Source of the DNA: an uncultured Clostridiaceae bacterium
GTDB taxonomy: Bacteria; Bacillota; Clostridia; Lachnospirales; Lachnospiraceae
NCBI GenBank assembly: GCA_949948825.1
Contig: CATLIJ010000106.1
Span: forward strand, 1-8,059
Direction: 5' to 3'
Length of the DNA stretch: 8,059 nt
Shown here: in pieces, positions 1-5,767 of the stretch
How positions within the stretch are numbered: position 1 is the first letter of the stretch
Layout: the number at the start of each line of letters is the position of its first letter
Position numbers and translations under genes: made by a program
Notes under the pieces: generated by a model
Databases searched by the model: none
Seen by the model: the letters and a program-made list of their open reading frames with translations, nothing else
What the model was told of the DNA's origin: nothing

Positions 1-201
1 CCAGGTAAAATCCCTCACATATCCGCTTCCGCCTGTAGTCCGGTTCACTGCCTCATCATGAATCACCACCACTGTACCGTCCTTCGTCAGCTGAACATCC
101 AGCTCAATTCCGTCGCAGCCCGTCAGAGCTGCCTTTTCAAATGCCAGCATGGTATTCTCCGGATACCTTCCGCTGTATCCTCTATGGGCATATACCTTCA
201 T
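1..201 (-). CDS. ugpQ: Glycerophosphodiester phosphodiesterase, N-terminal part (cut by window edge)
   Basis: The first 67 codons read MKVYAHRGYSGRYPENT and onward. They carry the catalytic signature of the GDPD family: H6-R7-G8, the E15-N16-T17 motif, the metal-binding pair E33 and D35 in GIELDVQLTKDG, and H48-D49. The family hydrolyses glycerophosphodiesters such as glycerophosphocholine to sn-glycerol-3-phosphate and an alcohol, using a divalent metal. There is no signal peptide before the HRG motif, so the enzyme should be cytosolic, like UgpQ of Escherichia coli and unlike periplasmic GlpQ. The ATG follows a GAGGA ribosome binding site with about 9 bases between. It lies 61 bases after the permease gene on the same strand, so it is probably the last-seen gene of the transporter operon and would act on imported diesters. 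The C-terminal two thirds lie outside the window, so completeness cannot be judged. The family call is secure; the choice of ugpQ over another GDPD name is inference. Confidence 0.93.
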   Translation of the reverse strand, partial: MKVYAHRGYSGRYPENTMLAFEKAALTGCDGIELDVQLTKDGTVVVIHDEAVNRTTGGSGYVRDFTW

Positions 202-262
202 AATCTAATATCCTCTTTTCTGATTTCATTTTATCTGTGCCATATGGAACCATTCCATTTGC

Positions 263-1144
263 TTACTTCATCGCTGCCTTGGAATAACCAGTCAGCATAT
301 ATTTCTGGAAAATAAAGAACAGAATGATTACCGGCACCACAGCCAGCACAGCGCCTGCCATAATCTCATGGTTATTCATGGACTCGCCGCCTGCAAAGGT
401 ATTCTTCAAATATGCCAGACCAACGGTCAATACCCGTCTGGACTCTCCCTTTGCAATAATCTTGGGCCAGAAATATGCATTCCAGCCATTGGTAAATGTC
501 ACCAGGGTCACTGTAAACAAAGTGGATTTACACATAGGCGCCAGAATTCTGGTAATAATCCCCACACGCCCCAGGCCGTCCATACGAGCCGCTTCAATAT
601 AGCTGTCGTCAATGGACATAAAGGTCTGCCGCAGCATGAAGATGTAATAGGGAGATACCGCTTCCGGCAGGATCAGGCCCAGGAAGGTATCAGACATTCC
701 CCAGTTCGCCATCATAATGTAAATGGGAATAAACGTAACCTGCAGCGGAATCATCAAAGCGCCCAGTACAATAATAAAGCATAATCCCTGGCCTTTGAAT
801 TTTCCTTTGGAAAATCCATAACCAGCAAAGATTCCGGTAACTACCTGAGCAATCAGAATTCCAGCAGTCATAACCGTTGTATTCCAGTAATATTTTGCAA
901 AATTACCCCGGTTTAATACATTTACATAGTTTTCAAAATGAAACTCTTTTGGCCATAAGGTCGGTGTTGCCAGCAAAATCTCCTCCTGTGATTTAACGGA
1001 GGACACTAACATCCAGTAAATGGGAAACACAATCACAATCAGGACAATAATAGCCAGAACCCACTGGATGGCTGCCATAATCTTCTTTTTTCTTTTGGCG
1101 GACTCATTCCTTACATCCGCACTGATGGTTGTCTCTGCACTCAT
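263..1144 (-). CDS. ugpE: ABC transporter permease, UgpE/MalG type
   Basis: This 293-residue integral membrane protein is one of two permease subunits of a CUT1-type ABC importer. A basic cytoplasmic N-terminus (AKRKKK, residues 16-21) precedes the first membrane segment (about 27-48), and about five more hydrophobic segments follow. The cytoplasmic EAA loop that contacts the ATPase is at about 184-203 (EAARMDG, then the ILAPM element). The C-terminus ends in FQKYMLTGYSKAAMK, a shape typical of MalG/UgpE permeases. The length is normal for the family. The ATG is preceded by an AGGGGGG ribosome binding site that lies in the 12-base gap after the upstream permease gene, so the two are almost certainly translated from one transcript. 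Permeases alone do not reveal the substrate. The Ugp assignment rests on the adjacent phosphodiesterase gene and the neighbouring glycerol-3-phosphate dehydrogenase operon. It could instead be a sugar transporter permease. Confidence 0.9.
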   Translation of the reverse strand: MSAETTISADVRNESAKRKKKIMAAIQWVLAIIVLIVIVFPIYWMLVSSVKSQEEILLATPTLWPKEFHFENYVNVLNRGNFAKYYWNTTVMTAGILIAQVVTGIFAGYGFSKGKFKGQGLCFIIVLGALMIPLQVTFIPIYIMMANWGMSDTFLGLILPEAVSPYYIFMLRQTFMSIDDSYIEAARMDGLGRVGIITRILAPMCKSTLFTVTLVTFTNGWNAYFWPKIIAKGESRRVLTVGLAYLKNTFAGGESMNNHEIMAGAVLAVVPVIILFFIFQKYMLTGYSKAAMK

Positions 1145-1156
1145 AACTGTCCCCCC

Positions 1157-2062
1157 TTATGAATCGTAAGTTACATTGCCGTTGGATACTTTCATGGTCG
1201 CCACTGTCACAATCAGCAGCAGGACAAAGAAGAAAATACCCACTGTAGAAGCACGGTCCATACGGAAATCCACCATGGCATAACGGTAAATGTTATACAC
1301 AAATACTTCTGTTGAACGGTAAGGTCCCCCCTGGGTCAGAATATCTACTGACTGGAATACCTTCATGGAGGACAAGAATGTGGTAACAAACAAAAACAAA
1401 GTGGTAGGAGACAGCATGGGCAGAGTAATCTTAAAAAATCTCTGCACTGCATTGGCTCCGTCCAGAGCCGCCGCCTCATAGTAATCTGTGGCAATTCCCA
1501 TCATGGCAGACAGATAGACCATCATGCCATAACCAATACACCGCCATCCGGTCAGCATCAGCACGGAAATCAAGGCCATATTCCGGTCGCCCAGCCAGTC
1601 TACCGGACTTACTCCGATTAAGGAAAGCAGGTAGTTAAAAATACCGCTGTCCGTATTAAGAATCCACAAAAATACCACAGCTGCTGATGACATAGCCACA
1701 TATTTCGGCATGAAGATCACAGCTCTCATGGCTGCAAAGCTGTTGGTCATGCGGTTAAAAATCAGAGCAAAAATCATACCTCCGATTAAAGTAATACTCA
1801 GCTCACCAATGGAATACAAAACCGTAACCTTTAAAGAGTTCCACAAATATTTGTTTCCAGAACCTGCAAACAGCCAGTTCCAGTTTTTAAATCCCACATA
1901 CTGCCACGTATCATTTAAAAGATTCCAGTCCGTAAAACTGATCCGAAGCAGCTCCACAATCGGATAATAAGTGAACACCGCAAGAAAAATCAAAACCGGA
2001 AGCACACAGGTAAAATCCTTTACTGCCGAAATCTTTCTTGGGTTGATTTTTTTCTCATTCAT
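1157..2062 (-). CDS. ugpA: ABC transporter permease, UgpA/MalF type
   Basis: This 301-residue membrane protein is the partner permease of the importer. The first membrane segment covers about residues 18-40, followed by the SFTDWN stretch usual in this family. Further segments lie near 78-103, 112-136, 162-190, 218-232 and 272-290. The EAA loop is at about 196-215 (EAAALDGANAVQRFFKITLP). The LTQGGP motif at 242-247, common in UgpA, MalF and related permeases, is present. The ATG at 2062 is served by an AGGGGG ribosome binding site about 9 bases upstream. It lies 83 bases after the solute-binding-protein gene; that gap holds a strong hairpin annotated separately. The family call is firm. The substrate (glycerol-3-phosphate or its diesters) is inferred from gene context only. 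Confidence 0.9.
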   Translation of the reverse strand: MNEKKINPRKISAVKDFTCVLPVLIFLAVFTYYPIVELLRISFTDWNLLNDTWQYVGFKNWNWLFAGSGNKYLWNSLKVTVLYSIGELSITLIGGMIFALIFNRMTNSFAAMRAVIFMPKYVAMSSAAVVFLWILNTDSGIFNYLLSLIGVSPVDWLGDRNMALISVLMLTGWRCIGYGMMVYLSAMMGIATDYYEAAALDGANAVQRFFKITLPMLSPTTLFLFVTTFLSSMKVFQSVDILTQGGPYRSTEVFVYNIYRYAMVDFRMDRASTVGIFFFVLLLIVTVATMKVSNGNVTYDS

Positions 2063-2082
2063 AGAAAGCCCCCTGACATTCC

Positions 2083-2119
2083 CCGGTTATCTCTGTCCCT
2101 TAAGAGACAGGATAACCGG
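2083..2119 (-). terminator. Intercistronic hairpin between binding-protein and permease genes
   Basis: In the 83-base gap between the solute-binding-protein stop and the permease start there is a strong inverted repeat. The outer arms are CCGGTTATC and GATAACCGG (9 pairs, perfect). One bulged base and five further pairs (CTGTC with GACAG) follow, closing an 8-base loop. No run of T follows on the minus strand; the next bases are GGAATGTCAGGGGG, which includes the ribosome binding site of the next gene. It is therefore unlikely to be a full intrinsic terminator. By analogy with other binding-protein operons, it more likely protects the 3' end of the binding-protein mRNA or partly attenuates, so that the binding protein is made in excess over the permeases. 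The structure is seen directly; the role is inferred. Confidence 0.7.
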
Positions 2120-2145
2120 CTTATTGATTAATATGGCTTCATGTA

Positions 2146-3513
2146 TTATGCATCTGCCAGAACATCATTGATCTCGTCTGCCATCTGCTCCATTCCCGCC
2201 TGTACATCTCCGCCTTCCATCATGACCTCAGCCATAATGTTCTTCCAGATGGTGGCCAGCTGAGACCATCCCTTATGCTGGATTCTGGGATTGATCAGAT
2301 CCAGATTGTCAAAGATTGCCTGGAAGGCTGGCTTCTTCTCCAGGAAAGCCTTGCCCTCTTCTGTCTCCAGCACAGATTTTCTGGTCGGCATATAGCCGGT
2401 TCCCTCTGCCCAGGTCATGTTGACCTCCTTGCTGCAGAGATACTGTAAGAACTGCCATGCAGCATTCTTTGTGGCCTGATCATTCTTGGAGGGAATCAGC
2501 AGCACACATCCGCCGATCTCCTGATTCTTGGTGTCTGCTCCGGGAAGCCAGGACATGCCAATCTCAAAATCACACTGATCCACATAGTTGTTGTAAAGAG
2601 AGCTGGTATGTACCACGGACAATGCCTTGCCGGAGATAAAGTTCTGTCTCATATTGGAGGAAGCATCCTCTGCTGTGCCGGTCCAGTAAGTATAGCCTGC
2701 ATTGCACCAGTCCTGAATCTTCTGTGCTATGGCAACTGCCTTCTCATCTCCCAGATCAGTTGTCACCTGATCTTCATTAATAATGTTCACGCCCTGATTC
2801 AGGTAAAAGGTTTCAAAATACCACTGATCCCAGCCGGGAATAATGGTAGCATATACTTCTGTGGAGCCGTCAGCAGCCTTCTTGGTTCCTTTCTCCATAA
2901 AAGCATCCATCTCATCCCAGGTTGTCGGCATGGTAATCCCCATCTCATCTGCCATATCCTTATTGTAATACATGATCTGTGTGGAAATTAAAAACGGAAG
3001 AGAAACCTGCTTTCCGTTATATTTTGCCGCCTCCACCATACCATCTCCAAAATCTTCAATATCATAACCCGTAGCTTTGATATAAGGAGTCAGGTCTTCC
3101 GTCAGGCCACCTGCCCCATATTCTGCCACATACGGCGTGTTGGCCACAGTCACTGCAGGCAGATCTGTTCCAGCCGCATGAGCAGCCACCAACGCTTCAT
3201 TCAGCTTGGAATAGCTTCCAATATACTCTGCCTCCACTGTAATCAGATCCTGAGAATTGTTAAAATCACTGACTACCTTATCCACTGTGGCAGAATACTG
3301 ATCCTCCAAAGCATGCCACCACTTAATGGTGATGGGCTCTGTCACCTCATACTGAGCCGGGTCCACAGGAGCTGTCTCCCCTCCTGCCTCTGTCTCAGCG
3401 GACCCATTGCCTCCCCCCACTGCTGCCTTTCCCGTAGAGCCTCCTCCGCTGCATCCGGAAACCGCACTTGTCACCATGACCGCTGCCAGCAGCAGTGCAA
3501 CCTTCTTTTTCAT
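2146..3513 (-). CDS. ugpB: ABC transporter solute-binding lipoprotein, UgpB-like
   Basis: This 455-residue protein is the extracellular receptor of the importer. A lipoprotein signal peptide (MKKKVALLLAAVMVTSA) ends in the lipobox VSGC with Cys21 as lipid anchor. A Gly/Ser/Ala/Glu-rich linker (about 22-50) follows, then a type-1 solute-binding fold. Landmarks matching remembered Escherichia coli UgpB are IKWWHALEDQYSATVDKVVSDFN (63-85, compare FWHSMEG), LPFLISTQIMYYNKD (172-186), a W-x-x-W pair in GWDQW (227-231), IGG (333-335) and GTGYMPTRK (371-379). Near 413-415 it has HKG where I recall E. coli UgpB having an arginine-bearing segment, so ligand contacts may differ. The ATG has an AAGGGGA ribosome binding site. 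The gene is first in the operon, after a leader of roughly 200 bases and an operator-like repeat. Receptor role is certain; glycerol-3-phosphate or glycerophosphodiester as ligand is inferred from context plus partial motif match. A sugar ligand remains possible. Confidence 0.88.
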   Translation of the reverse strand: MKKKVALLLAAVMVTSAVSGCSGGGSTGKAAVGGGNGSAETEAGGETAPVDPAQYEVTEPITIKWWHALEDQYSATVDKVVSDFNNSQDLITVEAEYIGSYSKLNEALVAAHAAGTDLPAVTVANTPYVAEYGAGGLTEDLTPYIKATGYDIEDFGDGMVEAAKYNGKQVSLPFLISTQIMYYNKDMADEMGITMPTTWDEMDAFMEKGTKKAADGSTEVYATIIPGWDQWYFETFYLNQGVNIINEDQVTTDLGDEKAVAIAQKIQDWCNAGYTYWTGTAEDASSNMRQNFISGKALSVVHTSSLYNNYVDQCDFEIGMSWLPGADTKNQEIGGCVLLIPSKNDQATKNAAWQFLQYLCSKEVNMTWAEGTGYMPTRKSVLETEEGKAFLEKKPAFQAIFDNLDLINPRIQHKGWSQLATIWKNIMAEVMMEGGDVQAGMEQMADEINDVLADA

Positions 3514-3632
3514 AATATCTTTCCCCTTTCTTTAAATTTTTATGGTCATACCTGCAATCAGTTCCGTTCCTGGCCTCCATGATCCAGGGGTTGCCATTCC
3601 CGGAAAAATGCACAAAAAAAGAGACGTAGACA

Positions 3633-3638
3633 ATTATA
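3633..3638 (-). promoter_or_regulatory. Possible second -10 element before the binding-protein gene
   Basis: The minus strand reads TATAAT here, a perfect -10 hexamer. The hexamers at 16-19 bases upstream (such as TCGTGA) are poor -35 matches. If used, it would give a shorter leader of about 110 bases and might need an activator. It may be chance in AT-rich DNA. Confidence 0.3.
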
Positions 3639-3701
3639 AAACACCTTACTATGGATTCACGATTTGCCTTATCTCATTCTCTCTGCAGCAGACCATATTT
3701 A

Positions 3702-3730
3702 ATTTGTGATAGTGTTATAGTATCACAAAT
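3702..3730. promoter_or_regulatory. Perfect inverted-repeat operator overlapping the -10 element
   Basis: The arms ATTTGTGATA and TATCACAAAT are perfect reverse complements of 10 bases each, separated by 9 bases. On the minus strand the repeat covers the -10 and predicted start site of the promoter for the transporter operon, the classic position for a repressor. The arms contain TGTGA and TCACA, but the 13-base gap between those pentamers is wrong for a CRP site (6 bases). It does not match the usual CcpA cre consensus either. A GntR-, LacI- or similar dimeric regulator is possible; no regulator gene is in the window. Confidence 0.72.
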
Positions 3731-3745
3731 CCCTTTATCTTGCAA
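3717..3745 (-). promoter_or_regulatory. Promoter of the transporter operon
   Basis: Reading the minus strand, TTGCAA at 3745-3740 is followed after exactly 17 bases by TACTAT at 3722-3717. A TG lies one base upstream of the hexamer, making an extended -10 (TGATACTAT). Transcription would start near 3710, giving a leader of about 195 bases before the solute-binding-protein ATG. A TTGACA also occurs a little further upstream but has no -10 at the right spacing. Both boxes fit a housekeeping sigma-A promoter, and the -10 lies within the inverted-repeat operator. Confidence 0.6.
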
Positions 3746-3873
3746 GTACTTTTTGTCAAAATTTACAAATTTATTTTTATTACCTGGTCTTTTTTTCAAT
3801 ATTTTATATTATCAAAATAACAACTCTCAAAATATATTGATTAATTTTTCACAATATTTCCCTGTCTTTTTTC

Positions 3874-4515
3874 TTATGGATTAGATATTTTATCTATTTC
3901 TGATAAATACCTTTCAAACACTGAGTAAAAGAAGTGAGAGGCAAAATAGCAGGCCAATGAAAACCAAACCATAAAAAGAACCGGTATAAACCAGGCAATC
4001 ACCCCAAAAATCCCATAAATAACCAAAATTGTCACAGACACATAAAGATTGCCCACTCCCATGACAAAAGCGCTGCCCAATGCCTTTTTAAACGACACCG
4101 GAAAAGAGGCAATCAGAGGAAACAAGTAAATTACTGTTAGAAAATAGACAAACAACAAGCTCACCAAAATCACCCGAATCCCCCACTGAATGGCTCCCTT
4201 TACCGGCAAAAACTGACAGGCATACAAATCTACAGTCAAAAACAAACCTGCTGCTGCAGCTGCCAGCCACAAAACTGTAGACAAAACAAAATTTTCCCGA
4301 AAGCTTTTCCAGAAGCTTTTAAAAATATATCCCTCTTCATTTTTAGTTAATTTTAATGTATAGGAAAAAAGAGCTGTGGTAGATGCACCGATGGTAATAA
4401 CCGGAAGAGAAAAAAGCAGCCACAGGAAACCAATCACACAAAGATTCATGATCTTTTCCATAAAAACCCAAAACCGGTTTTCCGGATTAAACAAACCATT
4501 GGCGCTGAAATTCAT
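3874..4515 (-). CDS. yesL: YesL family (DUF624) membrane protein
   Basis: This 213-residue protein matches the YesL/DUF624 family. Its N-terminus MNFSANGLFNPENRFWVFMEKIMNLCVIGFLWLLFSLPVITIGASTTAL shows the short polar start, the first membrane segment, and the conserved LPVITIGASTTALF stretch (38-50). About five membrane segments are visible, near 23-49, 75-98, 110-136, 154-176 and 172-194. The molecular function of YesL is not established; the family commonly sits beside CUT1-type sugar ABC transporters, as in the Bacillus subtilis yes cluster. I chose the ATG at 4515 because AAAGGAAG lies at the right distance (4523-4530). An upstream in-frame ATG at 4551 would add 12 polar residues (MQEAATQKGRKS) absent from the family start and would read through that ribosome binding site. 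The gene precedes the transporter operon on the same strand but is separated from it by 360 bases with a promoter. It is probably functionally linked but separately transcribed. Confidence 0.87.
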   Translation of the reverse strand: MNFSANGLFNPENRFWVFMEKIMNLCVIGFLWLLFSLPVITIGASTTALFSYTLKLTKNEEGYIFKSFWKSFRENFVLSTVLWLAAAAAGLFLTVDLYACQFLPVKGAIQWGIRVILVSLLFVYFLTVIYLFPLIASFPVSFKKALGSAFVMGVGNLYVSVTILVIYGIFGVIAWFIPVLFMVWFSLACYFASHFFYSVFERYLSEIDKISNP

Positions 4516-4522
4516 AGATTTT

Positions 4523-4530
4523 CTTCCTTT
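4523..4530 (-). promoter_or_regulatory. Ribosome binding site that fixes the yesL start
   Basis: The minus strand reads AAAGGAAG, 7 bases before the ATG at 4515. The longer start at 4551 lacks a comparable site. Confidence 0.65.
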
Positions 4531-4577
4531 CTGTGTTGCTGCTTCCTGCAAAAATTCTACAAATTTGTCAGGAAATA

Positions 4578-4586
4578 TGATATACT
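4578..4586 (+). promoter_or_regulatory. Candidate extended -10 for the plus-strand membrane protein gene
   Basis: TGATATACT is an extended -10 (TG, one base, TATACT). No good -35 lies 16-18 bases upstream; the nearest TTGTCA is only 10 bases away. The start would fall near 4593, leaving a very short leader that begins at the ribosome binding site. Low confidence. Confidence 0.3.
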
Positions 4587-4592
4587 TTTTTC

Positions 4593-4598
4593 AGGAGG
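4593..4598 (+). promoter_or_regulatory. Ribosome binding site that fixes the start at 4607
   Basis: A consensus AGGAGG lies 8 bases before the ATG at 4607. This decides against the in-frame ATG at 4376, which would lie inside the antisense of yesL and has no such site. Confidence 0.8.
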
Positions 4599-4606
4599 TT
4601 ACAATT

Positions 4607-5302
4607 ATGTTCAAAAACTGCCGTATCATTCAAAGCTGGAAAAGGGACCGGGAAACTTTAAAGACTCTTACATTTTCCCAAAAACTCCGTTTTATACGGG
4701 ATTATTACAAAGGCTATTTTTTCCTTGGCTTTGTGCTGCTTCTTTTGCTGTTTTATATGGGAGATCTGTATTATAAAAGCCATCAGATTATTGACCTTCA
4801 GGGCTTTTTTGTCAATGACCGTCAAAATCTGTTTCCCGCTGACAGACTGATTCAGGAATTTTCTGATTACTCTGGCACTGCGTCAAATCATCGGATTGCC
4901 TTTGAAGACTCTCTATTTGTGGATCTGGACTCTGGCAGCGAATATCATGCTGCCAGCCAGGGCAAAATTGTTGCTTACACAGCTGCACGGGAACTGGACT
5001 TTCTGGTAGTCCCGCAGGACCTGGCTATGTACTATGCCAATTCCTTTTCCTTATATGACCTGGAAGATTTACTGTCTGAGGATGATGCCTTACAGGCTTT
5101 AACCAGAAATGATTTGATCTATGTGACAGACGGCACCAATACAAGAAAAGCCTGCTGCCTGAATCTCCAGGCCTCCCGATTTCTCCAGGACCCTGCCTAT
5201 GACGGCATGGACGCCTATTGTCTGCTGGTTCTGTCCTACACGACCCGCACAAAGGCCCTGCGGACCTTTCTTCGGTATGCCTACCAGCTTCCGCCGGTCT
5301 GA
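4607..5302 (+). CDS. Single-pass membrane protein of unknown function, divergent from yesL
   Basis: This 231-residue protein starts MFKNCRIIQSWKRDRETLKTLTFSQKLRFIRDYYKGYFFLGFVLLLLLFYMGDLYYK. It has a basic cytoplasmic N-terminus (about 1-35) with the S-x-x-x-K-x-x-F/Y-I-x-D-Y-Y-K element often seen in uncharacterised Lachnospiraceae membrane proteins. One membrane segment follows (about 36-52), then a soluble domain of about 175 residues that should face outward. The stretch GKIVAYTAARELDFLVVPQDLAMYYANSFSLYDLEDLL (119-156) resembles the part of ABC solute-binding folds where a protein is judged present or absent by position, followed by a 'DL' helix; this is an impression, not a proven match. 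It has no lipobox or catalytic motif that I recognise. It is the only clear plus-strand gene in the window, divergent from yesL with 91 bases between, and ends 25 bases before a hairpin. A role as a membrane sensor or accessory factor for the transporter is possible but unproven. Confidence 0.85.
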   Translation: MFKNCRIIQSWKRDRETLKTLTFSQKLRFIRDYYKGYFFLGFVLLLLLFYMGDLYYKSHQIIDLQGFFVNDRQNLFPADRLIQEFSDYSGTASNHRIAFEDSLFVDLDSGSEYHAASQGKIVAYTAARELDFLVVPQDLAMYYANSFSLYDLEDLLSEDDALQALTRNDLIYVTDGTNTRKACCLNLQASRFLQDPAYDGMDAYCLLVLSYTTRTKALRTFLRYAYQLPPV

Positions 5303-5316
5303 CCCATAACATTCCT

Positions 5317-5353
5317 GGAAAAACCATGCCGCCGAAGTAAGTCTCCGGCGGCA
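5317..5353 (-). terminator. Probable terminator of the glpA operon
   Basis: The arms TGCCGCCG (5327-5334) and CGGCGGCA (5346-5353) form 8 perfect pairs. After one A-C mismatch two more pairs close a 5-base loop. On the minus strand the hairpin is followed by TGG and then TTTTT (5323-5319), fitting an intrinsic terminator about 50 bases after the DUF1667 stop. On the plus strand the following bases (CTTCAAACC) have no T run, so it ends the plus-strand gene poorly, if at all. Confidence 0.7.
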
Positions 5354-5403
5354 CTTCAAACCATTCCCGCAGAAAAAGGGTAATGAATCCTGATGCTTCT
5401 TCC

Positions 5404-5766
5404 TTAAACCTTGGCCACATTTTTTGTAGCCACAATCGGGATTCCGGTACCTGCACAGTTCTCAATGACCACATCGCCGATTGCTACAGGAGCTTCCACG
5501 GAAGCTTCTCTGATTTCCTTCATAATATCAAAGATCTTCCCCTTGGGAATATCCTCCCTGGTCTTTACAGAAACCATGGAAAGCTCTCCTCCGTTGACAT
5601 GTACGCTGGAGGTCACAATCCGGGTAGGGCTTAACACTTCCTTGTGAGCATAATCCTCTCCTCTTTTACAGGTATTACCGCTCACCTCCACATTCTCCCC
5701 GTCTATACGGACTGTCAGCGGGCATCCAAGCGGGCACCCAATACAGATTAATTCTCTTGTCTCCAT
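5404..5766 (-). CDS. DUF1667 protein, probable iron-sulfur subunit of the GlpA-type complex
   Basis: This 120-residue protein matches the DUF1667 family, which is usually encoded directly after GlpA-type and NAD(P)/FAD-type oxidoreductase genes in Clostridia and other anaerobes. Its N-terminus is METRELICIGCPLGCPLTVR. Cysteines lie at 8, 11, 15, 33 and 104, so the first four form C-x2-C-x3-C-x17-C, followed by KRG. This resembles the N-terminal [4Fe-4S] domain of molybdopterin oxidoreductases, so an electron-transfer cluster is my inference. The rest (about 40-120) is a small mixed domain with no other recognised motif. The ATG is 1 base after the stop of the preceding gene, and its GGAGGTGG ribosome binding site lies inside that gene's end, so translation is coupled. 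It ends the operon. The family call is firm; the biochemical role is not known. Confidence 0.9.
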   Translation of the reverse strand: METRELICIGCPLGCPLTVRIDGENVEVSGNTCKRGEDYAHKEVLSPTRIVTSSVHVNGGELSMVSVKTREDIPKGKIFDIMKEIREASVEAPVAIGDVVIENCAGTGIPIVATKNVAKV

Positions 5767-5767
5767 A

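Larger units (their letters stand above)
3514..3873. other. Regulatory intergenic region, AT-rich
   Basis: This 360-base gap between the YesL-family gene and the solute-binding-protein gene has no credible coding sequence. The part from about 3731 to 3873 is extremely AT-rich, with several short imperfect repeats (for example ATATTG and CAATAT arms near 3825-3860) but no clear GC-rich terminator for the YesL gene. The middle holds the promoter and operator listed separately. The part nearer the gene (3514 to about 3700) would be transcribed as a leader. It contains an isolated perfect -10 hexamer at 3633-3638 and a weak 5-pair CCTGG/CCAGG stem at 3569-3588. I do not recognise a riboswitch class in it. 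Confidence 0.6.
4577..4604 (-). promoter_or_regulatory. Candidate yesL promoter
   Basis: On the minus strand TTGTAA (4604-4599) is followed after 16 bases by TATCAT (4582-4577), which is 4/6 and 5/6 to consensus. The start would be near 4570, giving a leader of about 55 bases. It overlaps the candidate plus-strand promoter, so the divergent genes could compete for RNA polymerase. It is plausible but not proven, since the region is AT-rich. Confidence 0.35.

Noticed and set aside
244..258. Small hairpin (ATGGAA, 3-base loop, TTCCAT) between the permease and phosphodiesterase genes
   Set aside because: Only 6 pairs with a 3-base loop and no T run; likely chance and not a terminator.
58..602. 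Plus-strand open frames opposite the phosphodiesterase and permease genes
   Set aside because: They lie antisense to clearly conserved proteins, have no recognisable domains and no suitable ribosome binding sites.
3395..3613. 72-codon minus-strand frame overlapping the start of the binding-protein gene
   Set aside because: It overlaps the signal peptide region in another frame, has low-complexity Gly/Arg composition and no ribosome binding site; it reads as leader plus out-of-frame sequence.
3702..3730. CRP or CcpA binding site
   Set aside because: TGTGA and TCACA are 13 bases apart, not 6, and the arms do not fit the cre consensus.
4516..4551. 12-residue upstream extension of YesL
   Set aside because: The family start is MNFSANGLFN-like, and the ribosome binding site lies inside the extension.
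4376..4606. 77-residue upstream extension of the plus-strand membrane protein
   Set aside because: It would be antisense to the conserved N-terminus of YesL, and the consensus AGGAGG lies just before the ATG at 4607.
5025..5474. Minus-strand frames of 149 and 86 codons opposite the plus-strand membrane protein
   Set aside because: Arg/Gly/Pro-rich shadow translations that cross the terminator hairpin and overlap DUF1667 in another frame.
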